Shown here one piece after another: positions 50,526-55,822 of a stretch of 55,822 nucleotides of DNA (its first letter is position 1; every line of letters begins with the position of its first letter). The position numbers and the translations under genes were made by a program. Location of the stretch: assembly GCA_016873615.1 (NCBI GenBank), contig VGWX01000006.1, positions 1-55,822 of the forward strand. Direction: 5' to 3'. This stretch comes from Nitrospira sp. Lineage in GTDB: Bacteria > Nitrospirota > Thermodesulfovibrionia > Thermodesulfovibrionales > SM23-35. Below the pieces are notes generated by a model. It worked only from the letters and a program-made list of their open reading frames with translations, was not told where the DNA came from and searched no databases.

Positions 50526-51833
50526 ATGAACATTGACTGTCAGAGATTAGACCCGAGACTGTCCCTAATTCAAAACGCGGACTTGAACGGCAAGATCGTT
50601 CTTGTTAGGTTCGACCATAACGTCGTGAAGGACGGGGAAATCAAAGACCCTTACAGAATCGACCGTTCTTTGGGTACGCTTTACAACATCGTGGAACGGG
50701 GTGGAAGACCGATCCTCATGACCCATGTGGGCAGGCCGAAAGACAAGAAGACAGGTGAAATCAAATGCAGGCCGGGCGAATCGGTCGGGCCAATCGCAGG
50801 ATATCTCGAACATAAGCTGCACATACGGTTTCATATCCCTCAATTCAATCCAGACCCGAAACTGGGAATTCCCGGCATTGATACATCAATCAATCTTGCC
50901 ATTCGCGATCTCAGGGAGAGGAAGATAGGCGGCATATATCTTCCCAATACCCGCTGGTTTCAGGGTGAAGAAGCTGAGGGAGAGATCAGGGATAAATTTG
51001 CCCTTCAGCTTGCAGGGCTTGCGGATATTTATATAAACGATGCCTTCGGTTCATGGCAGCCCCATGCTTCGACATACGACATTACAAAATACCTACCCTC
51101 TTATGCAGGCTTTCTAATGCAGCAGGAGATCATCAATCTGAATTCCGTCATCAACCCTCAAAGGCCTTTTTTATCTGTAGTTGCCGGTGCAAAATACGAC
51201 ACTAAGATAAAGCCGCTTTATGCAATCTACGAGAAGGTTGATCACCTGATCCTGGGTGGCGTGATCTATAATACCTTTCTTTGTGCAAAGTACGGGGTAA
51301 CCATAGAGGGTGTTCTGGAAAAAGACATCGTCCTGGCGAAGGACCTCGTTGAGAAGGATAAAGAAAAGAAAAAGATTATCGAGCTGCCCCTTATCGTTGA
51401 ATCCGATACTATGGAAGGCAGAATGGAGGGGAAATACAGGACTATATCGATAAAGGATTTTAAAGAAGGCAAAAAATACGGCCATATCCTTGATATATGC
51501 CCTGAATCCTTTAATGATCCTTCCGTAGCGGAGAGCATTTTGAACGCCCGGACCATCTTTGTCAATGCCGTTATGGGATATACACCGCATTTTTCAGCGG
51601 GCTCGGCTGCGCTGGACAGCACCATTGACAGGAACAGAATCGCCATAAAGATGTACGGTGGAGGTGATACACTTCAGGAGTTTAAAAACCTCTGCCCCGG
51701 TCTCTACCTCTCTGTTCTGGACAATACACAATATTATTTTTTTACCGGAGGGGGTACCGTCCTCACGGCCATAGAAGAGGGAAGCCCGTATGGGCTTAAG
51801 CCGGTCCAGGCCTTAATGAAAACAGAGGGATAA
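50526..51833 (+). CDS. Divergent phosphoglycerate kinase
   Basis: The 435-residue product has the two-lobed phosphoglycerate kinase layout. N-lobe motifs are altered but readable: VLVRFDHNVV for the usual VRVDFNVP, DPYRIDRSLGTL for TRIRAALPTI, THVGRP for SHLGRP. C-lobe: VVAGAKYDTKIKPL for GGAKVSDKI, FVNAVMGYTPHFSAGS for WNGPMGVFE, and YGGGDT for GGGDT. The main substrate Arg and Lys and the Gly loops are present, so it may be active in glycolysis or gluconeogenesis, but it is clearly a separate branch from the canonical enzyme. Confidence 0.82.
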   Translation: MNIDCQRLDPRLSLIQNADLNGKIVLVRFDHNVVKDGEIKDPYRIDRSLGTLYNIVERGGRPILMTHVGRPKDKKTGEIKCRPGESVGPIAGYLEHKLHIRFHIPQFNPDPKLGIPGIDTSINLAIRDLRERKIGGIYLPNTRWFQGEEAEGEIRDKFALQLAGLADIYINDAFGSWQPHASTYDITKYLPSYAGFLMQQEIINLNSVINPQRPFLSVVAGAKYDTKIKPLYAIYEKVDHLILGGVIYNTFLCAKYGVTIEGVLEKDIVLAKDLVEKDKEKKKIIELPLIVESDTMEGRMEGKYRTISIKDFKEGKKYGHILDICPESFNDPSVAESILNARTIFVNAVMGYTPHFSAGSAALDSTIDRNRIAIKMYGGGDTLQEFKNLCPGLYLSVLDNTQYYFFTGGGTVLTAIEEGSPYGLKPVQALMKTEG

Positions 51834-51902
51834 TTGTGTCAACCTCATTGGCTCCTACTGAAATACCATCCCGGTACCTTTTCGATATGAGACGTTATAC
51901 TA

Positions 51903-52022
51903 TCATTTGGGGCGCTGCGAGAGTCTTCTTTCAAGCTTCATTTTAATCTCGACCATAAACTCCTCACTATCAAAAGGCCTTCCTGTTTCACTTTCGGCGC
52001 GAATAGCGACGTAAAGTGCAAG
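51903..52022 (-). pseudogene. REP-associated (IS200-like) transposase C-terminal remnant
   Basis: The minus strand frame LALYVAIRAESETGRPFDSE, then EFMVEIKMKLERRLSQRPK, ends at a TGA. TGRPF-x-SEEF followed by L-x-RRL and RPK resembles the C-terminal tail of REP-associated tyrosine transposases. The catalytic HUH and Tyr regions are missing. The rest of 51834-52059 shows nothing else. Confidence 0.4.
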
Positions 52023-52059
52023 GCATGGTTCGAATCCTCTACTTGTACATCTGAACATA

Positions 52060-53070
52060 TCACGGCTTGTAGCCGTGGGTCCGATAGAAACCCAGAGGAG
52101 TCGAGGGGTCAGGTCTCAACTGCCCGGTATTTATGAGATATTTCATAACAACGAGCACCGAGACAAGTTCTTCGAGCCTTGGATCGGTGAAGGTGCGGTA
52201 GTGCGCATGGAGGTTCTCGATGATCTGCCTGGCCTCATGGGGATGCTTTATATAGTGCTCGATCTTTTCAGGCAGGTCCGCGTAGTCCTCGCGCAGTTCG
52301 ACGTAGTGTTCGAAGGGGACCAGCCGCCCCTCCATAAACCAGGTTTCGAACTTCGGTCTGGTCATGAAGCAAAGTGAGTTTGATTGGGCAATCCATTTCA
52401 GGTTGGTGGCAACATCGTTGCCTTCAATGGATAAAATGAACTTGTAGCACAATTGATCCGAAATCGACATGCGCGGCTTGACCCAATCCGCCGGGGCATT
52501 GGCCGACGGGGGATTGACCTGCCCCACATCGCATAGCGGGTGGTTCCAGTATTGTCGGAGAAGCTCCATGCGGCGCGTCTGCCAGGCAGCGCCGCGCCAT
52601 ACCATTTGGCTCTGCTTCTCCTCGTAGGGGATTCGGTCACGCATGGGAAAGAAATGCCGGACCCTTTCCATTTTCAACAGGATATTGTTGCTGTTGTCCC
52701 GGCCCACCGGACGGCTTTTCACGAAGGTTGGCCGGTCAAGGACCCAGTTTATGTCGCCAAACTTGTATTCCGCCCGGACATCCGGAGGGAAATGGCGCAT
52801 GACAGACCGGTAGTCGTAGTAATACATGGTCTTGTCCCAGAACGGGATTGCCCGGAGGGGAAGCGCCTGTTCAGACAAACCAGATGCCTCGTGCAGCTTG
52901 TTGTAGTAGTTCACGCGGTCGAGAACCGACTCGCGATCGTAGTTGGAAATCCAGGCCAGCTTTTTTTCCAACCGGGCGCGAAACCAGCTGTTCGGCACAA
53001 GAAACTGCTGCAAAATCGCTTTTAAATAGTAGCGGACCCGACGAATCCTCTGCCTGGTTATGATTTTCAT
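52060..53070 (-). CDS. Glycosyltransferase family 90 (LpsA/CAP10-like)
   Basis: The 336-residue product carries the GT90 hallmark region: VWRGAAWQTRRMELLRQYWN, then CYKFILSIEGNDVATNLKWI, the acceptor region LVPFEHYVELREDYADLPEK, and IEHYIKHPHEARQI. This matches Pasteurella LpsA-type LPS glycosyltransferases. It should add a sugar to the LPS core. By eye the gene is richer in G and C than its surroundings, which suggests transfer. It overlaps a 39-codon ORF at its start (ATGA). Confidence 0.85.
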   Translation of the reverse strand: MKIITRQRIRRVRYYLKAILQQFLVPNSWFRARLEKKLAWISNYDRESVLDRVNYYNKLHEASGLSEQALPLRAIPFWDKTMYYYDYRSVMRHFPPDVRAEYKFGDINWVLDRPTFVKSRPVGRDNSNNILLKMERVRHFFPMRDRIPYEEKQSQMVWRGAAWQTRRMELLRQYWNHPLCDVGQVNPPSANAPADWVKPRMSISDQLCYKFILSIEGNDVATNLKWIAQSNSLCFMTRPKFETWFMEGRLVPFEHYVELREDYADLPEKIEHYIKHPHEARQIIENLHAHYRTFTDPRLEELVSVLVVMKYLINTGQLRPDPSTPLGFYRTHGYKP

Positions 53071-53186
53071 TTCTGGCCCAAACCCCTGATTCTCATAATA
53101 CCCGGCGCCGCTTTAAAGAGCATGTTCTCGAGTCGTAATGTCAATTTCTCTGATTTATTTAATGTTTTTTTTGATGCTTTTCTCAT
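53067..53186 (-). CDS. Possible 39-residue ORF overlapping the GT90 start
   Basis: The minus strand frame begins MRKASKKTLNKSEKLTLRLE and ends MRIRGLGQK, with a TGA that overlaps the GT90 ATG by four bases. It is highly basic. A longer frame from GTG 53207 is also open. It may be the tail of a lost upstream gene rather than a real small protein. Confidence 0.3.
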   Translation of the reverse strand: MRKASKKTLNKSEKLTLRLENMLFKAAPGIMRIRGLGQK

Positions 53187-53726
53187 CCTCTTTTTTATCT
53201 TAGGTAACACAAAAAAATAATAATTATTACTGCACCGATGATCAATATTTCCGAATCTTTTTGTTCCTCCAGTTATTTCCTAAATATCAGATATACGTAT
53301 CTGCTAATTATGCTTAATAATCTACAGTATTTTTTCTTTTTATGAAACTGAGAACTTCAAGGAAGCAACAATAAGTCTGATTTTCTTTAAATAAACGCCT
53401 GAATTGTAGAGAACTATTACTTTTCTGTCTTGTTTGTTTTTGTAAATTAATGGTACCCCCTGCAGGAATTGAATCCCGAACGCCTTCGGGATTTAGGAAA
53501 CCGATTTGGCCGGGACCAAGAAGGCTTGAAAATACTTAATTTATTACATAATATCAATAAGTTAACATGCTTTTGCACTACGTTAAGATTTGTCGTATTT
53601 TGCCTTGTTTTGAGCTATTTTTATCACACTTTTATCACACCCCTTTGCACCTCTAAATGATCTTTAAATAAGTGTAAATTTGAGGAGTTGGCGGGGTTCA
53701 AATGCACACGAAGCTGCTCCACCGGA
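53071..53726. other. 656-bp A/T-rich region with tRNA scar, no clear gene
   Basis: Apart from the 39-codon ORF and the tRNA-Arg fragment, this region is A/T-rich and I see no gene with family features. The 63-codon frame at 53469-53660 has no ribosome-binding site and no recognisable motif. Confidence 0.4.
53451..53504 (-). tRNA. tRNA-Arg(CCU)-like 3'-half fragment (not functional)
   Basis: On the minus strand the anticodon loop TTCCTAA (53499-53493; anticodon CCU) follows CGGT, and the end reads TTCAATT (T loop), CCTGC, AGGGGGT, A, CCA. The T-stem 5' strand is mismatched and no 5' half is present. It resembles bacterial tRNA-Arg(CCU) 3' ends, a frequent integration target. The accessory genes lie on the side expected for an integrated element. 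Confidence 0.5.
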
Positions 53727-54419
53727 TTATATATTTCTACCATATATCAGCAAATCTCCAGTTTCAGGATTCTGCGCGATTGTATCTATTCTCTTCCTCC
53801 CTCCGGGATATGGAGAATCGTCCAGTGAATGAACAACGATAGGTCTTAACCCTCTTCCTGCATATTCAAGTGTTTTGAATAAGTAACCCATGAACGAGCC
53901 CGAATAGCGATAGCGTCGTATGCAGTCCTCAATACTCTTTTGAAGCAAATACTCATATCCCTCCCAACGGGAAATTCTGGGATTATATTCGATCCACTCA
54001 TCAATAGTGAACCTTACCAACTTAATAATTTCCTGTCTGGCTGTCACATTTCCTTTCTGAGCAATTCTCACTAACGCAATACTGATAATGTCCCGTATAG
54101 AATCATTATCTTTGTCAGCTGGAGTCAGAAAGCTGTAGAGTTTGTCATCATATTTATGAAGAATAATGTTGACCTCAGTTTCACTTCGATAAAGTTTGGT
54201 TCCGTTATGCCGGGATGTAATCCATTGTCTTTGAAATTTACGATCCAAAGCACGGGTAATTCTGTCCCAATCTATGCCACCGTTTTCTCTTCTTATGTTT
54301 TTCTGAAAAAAACGATATATATGGGGAGCATATCTTTGTATCCAGGAACTATTGAATGCATGAGGTTGTATCTCTGCCAGTAGTTTATTTATAGCTTTAA
54401 CAGCAGAATCAAAATCCAT
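53727..54419 (-). CDS. Hypothetical protein with sigma-70 region 2-like segment
   Basis: The 230-residue product is not a named family I recognise. Residues 125-195 (ARQEIIKLVRFTIDEWIEYN ... YLLQKSIEDCIRRYRYSGSF, MGYLFKTLEYAGRG) resemble region 2 of sigma factors in the spacing of helix, W/Y-rich turn, G-S-F and Y-x2-K-T-L. There is no region 4 HTH. The C-terminus is DSPYPGGRKRIDTIAQNPET. A four-half-site operator lies 45 nt upstream, matching the one before the divergent AbiEi-like gene, so both should be under the same regulator. Confidence 0.5.
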   Translation of the reverse strand: MDFDSAVKAINKLLAEIQPHAFNSSWIQRYAPHIYRFFQKNIRRENGGIDWDRITRALDRKFQRQWITSRHNGTKLYRSETEVNIILHKYDDKLYSFLTPADKDNDSIRDIISIALVRIAQKGNVTARQEIIKLVRFTIDEWIEYNPRISRWEGYEYLLQKSIEDCIRRYRYSGSFMGYLFKTLEYAGRGLRPIVVHSLDDSPYPGGRKRIDTIAQNPETGDLLIYGRNI

Positions 54420-54463
54420 CGCCTTAACTTATACCAAAACACCCAGTCATTGGAGAAGGATCG

Positions 54464-54516
54464 TGTTCACTTATTTTATTTGTTCATTTTCATTGAACAT
54501 TAAATATTGCTGAACA
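54464..54516 (-). promoter_or_regulatory. Four-half-site operator, array 1 (before the sigma-like gene)
   Basis: TGTTCA at 54464 and 54481, TGAACA at 54494 and 54511: spacing N11, N7, N11, a symmetric array. On the minus strand the last spacer before the gene (AATAAAATAAG) resembles the matching spacer of array 2 (GTATAAATAAG), so the promoter parts are related as well. Confidence 0.85.
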
Positions 54517-54620
54517 TGCTAACCTACAATATCAATTGTTTTTTTTGAATGGTACAAATATACCTATTAGATTGAAAAATAATTCTTATATATAAGATTG
54601 TTGCTTCAGAACTTGACTTT

Positions 54621-54673
54621 TGTTCATTTTTTTTGTATGTTCATATTAACTGAACAGTATAAATAAGTGAACA
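54621..54673 (+). promoter_or_regulatory. Four-half-site operator, array 2 (before the AbiEi-like gene)
   Basis: TGTTCA at 54621 and 54638, TGAACA at 54651 and 54668, with the identical N11-N7-N11 spacing of array 1. The last half-site touches the ATG at 54674. TTGACT at 54613-54618 and TATGTT 17 bases on could be the promoter, which the operator would cover. Confidence 0.85.
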
Positions 54674-55732
54674 ATGACTATGGACAGAAGAACGAATAGA
54701 GACACACAAGAAGAAATCTTTCGCCTTGCTATCGAGGCTTTCCGAAAGAACATCCAGGCGCAAGCCGAGATTGAGATTTTGGCCGAGGAACCTGCCTTTG
54801 CAATGGGGTTTCGGCCAGACCGTCGAGTAAGGATGATGATACAAGGGAAGGCAATGGTTTACTATGCCGAAATAAAAACAACCATTACGAAACCATACAA
54901 GCTCTTATTGCTGATGCACAAAGAGAAACTCAACTACCCTCTTTTATTGGTCGCAAAATATGTAAATGCACAGATGGCGGAGCAGCTGAGGCTTGATGGC
55001 ATCGAATTTATCGACACAGCCGGCAACGCCTTTATAAACCAGCCGCCAACATATATATTTTTGAAGGGTAACAAACCGACAGAGGATGTCAGAACAGCTC
55101 CGCTCAAAAGAGCATTCAAGCCCGCAGGCCTCAGAATCATTTATGCTTTCTTGTGTAATCCCGGTTTTGAGAATAAGACCTACCGTGAGATAGCTGGAGG
55201 AACAGACGTAGCCCTCGGTACAGTCGGCTGGATCATGAAAGAACTAAAGGACCTTGGCTTTCTTTTGGATATGGGGAAACGAGGGAATAAACTGACAGAA
55301 AGAGAAAATCTGTTTCAAAGATGGGTTACAGCTTATCCGGAAAAATTGAGACCAAAGCTAATTCTCGGTCGATATAGAGGCGAATACGGATGGTGGCAAC
55401 TGAAGAAACTCGACCCGCTGGAAGCACAGTGGGGTGGAGAGGTTGCTGCTGAAAAGTTCACACATTACCTCAAACCCGAGGTCATCACGATATATACAAC
55501 GACTCAGCAACTCAATCAGCTGTTACTCGGGAACAGACTCAGGAAAGATCCTGAAGGAGATGTTGAAATCCTCGAAAGGTTCTGGAAGCCAGTTGGTAAA
55601 TTGGAATATGAAGACCTTGTGCATCCGATCCTTGTTTATGCAGATCTCCTGGCAACCGGGAATCAGAGGAATATTGAAACAGCGAAGATGATCTATGAGC
55701 AACATATCATTCGACTTATCAGGGAAGATTGA
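54674..55732 (+). CDS. AbiEi-type transcriptional regulator/antitoxin (COG4861/AbiEi_2-like)
   Basis: The 352-residue product has residues 1-115 that include MMIQGKAMVYYAEIKTTITK, a D/E...EIK pattern like restriction-endonuclease folds, and EFIDTAGNAFINQPPTYIFL, both typical of the AbiEi_2 antitoxin group. Residues 150-215 form a winged helix (KPAGLRIIYAFLCNPGFENK, then YREIAGGTDVALGTVGWIMK). In type IV AbiE systems this protein represses its own operon and counters a nucleotidyltransferase toxin, which begins 38 nt before its stop. It is the likely ligand of the TGTTCA/TGAACA operators. Confidence 0.75.
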   Translation: MTMDRRTNRDTQEEIFRLAIEAFRKNIQAQAEIEILAEEPAFAMGFRPDRRVRMMIQGKAMVYYAEIKTTITKPYKLLLLMHKEKLNYPLLLVAKYVNAQMAEQLRLDGIEFIDTAGNAFINQPPTYIFLKGNKPTEDVRTAPLKRAFKPAGLRIIYAFLCNPGFENKTYREIAGGTDVALGTVGWIMKELKDLGFLLDMGKRGNKLTERENLFQRWVTAYPEKLRPKLILGRYRGEYGWWQLKKLDPLEAQWGGEVAAEKFTHYLKPEVITIYTTTQQLNQLLLGNRLRKDPEGDVEILERFWKPVGKLEYEDLVHPILVYADLLATGNQRNIETAKMIYEQHIIRLIRED

Positions 55733-55822
55733 TCAACAGACCGTAGAAGCCCTTGCTATGGTAAAGAGGATTGCTGATTCTTTGAGCATTCCGTTTTTTG
55801 TAGTTGGCGCTTCCGCAAGGGA
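55695..55822 (+). CDS. AbiEii-like nucleotidyltransferase (partial, runs off the window)
   Basis: Only the first 42 residues are visible: MSNISFDLSGKIDQQTVEAL followed by IPFFVVGASAR, the start of the nucleotidyltransferase core (VVGAxAR) found in toxins partnered with AbiEi_2 antitoxins. It overlaps the antitoxin gene by 38 nt, as expected for a coupled toxin-antitoxin operon. Confidence 0.65.
   Translation, partial: MSNISFDLSGKIDQQTVEALAMVKRIADSLSIPFFVVGASAR

Noticed and set aside
52061-52077. CACGGCT-TGT-AGCCGTG palindrome as a REP element
   Set aside because: It codes the last residues of the GT90 protein, and only one copy was seen.
53469-53660. 63-codon frame next to the tRNA-Arg scar
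   Set aside because: It begins in the tRNA remnant, has no ribosome-binding site and its composition is that of A/T-rich spacer.
1-55822. CRISPR array, rRNA operon or complete insertion sequence
   Set aside because: No regular repeat-spacer series, rRNA sequence or intact transposase was seen in the window.

Overview
The window looks like a chromosomal segment of a Gram-negative, probably anaerobic or thermotolerant bacterium of the Nitrospirota (Thermodesulfovibrionia-like) or a nearby deep-branching group. This is inferred from gene content only: lipopolysaccharide (LPS) synthesis with MsbA and an O-antigen ligase, type IV pilus PilY1/minor-pilin clusters, a large porin, DUF401 and DUF6982-like families, orphan AtpZ/AtpI, and an archease-RtcB pair. 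No rRNA and no intact tRNA gene was seen.

Layout. 1-2.3 kb: a YjbQ-type thiamine phosphate synthase, a nuclease-like protein coupled to a 49-residue Cys protein, and a decayed HEPN/MNT toxin-antitoxin pair. 2.4-18.2 kb: two paralogous type IV pilus tip/minor-pilin clusters (pilY1-fimT-pilV-pilW-pilX-lipoprotein, then fimT-pilV-pilW-pilX-pilY1). The first lies behind a clear sigma-54 promoter; the second is interrupted by a GxxExxY gene with inverted-repeat ends. 18.3-23.2 kb: sulfur and aspartate-family amino acid synthesis, a threonine synthase/cystathionine gamma-synthase fusion divergent from cysE-cysK. 23.4-31.9 kb: envelope and housekeeping genes (beta-barrel protein, TPR protein, atpI/atpZ, hemL, PpiC lipoprotein, archease, rtcB, outer-membrane protein, DUF401). 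32-46.7 kb: porin, heptose kinase rfaE1, a PP-loop ATPase, hisF/hisA, and an LPS core/O-antigen block of glycosyltransferases, ligase, methyltransferase and msbA. 46.8-53.2 kb: a Gly-rich lipoprotein, a universal stress protein with a Ser/Thr kinase, a DUF6982-like protein, a divergent phosphoglycerate kinase and a GT90 enzyme. 53.4 kb to the end: an accessory region starting next to a tRNA-Arg 3'-half scar, with a sigma-like protein divergent from an AbiEi-type regulator and its nucleotidyltransferase partner, which is cut by the window edge.

Most unusual signals. (1) Two copies of a four-half-site operator, TGTTCA-N11-TGTTCA-N7-TGAACA-N11-TGAACA, with exactly the same spacing, one before each of the divergent genes at 54.4/54.7 kb. 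(2) A dispersed, structured element of about 125-130 bp present three times, each time between convergent genes and in the same orientation, with a conserved core, a variable but self-complementary outer stem, and compensatory changes in an inner helix. (3) GxxExxY as cargo between ACCACAGAG-type inverted repeats, with a short cargo-free relative at 627-708. (4) A threonine synthase/cystathionine gamma-synthase fusion with a strong internal ribosome-binding site at the junction. (5) Two tRNA 3'-half scars that both start at the anticodon arm.

All family assignments come from reading the sequence by eye. No database search, folding program or alignment was run.
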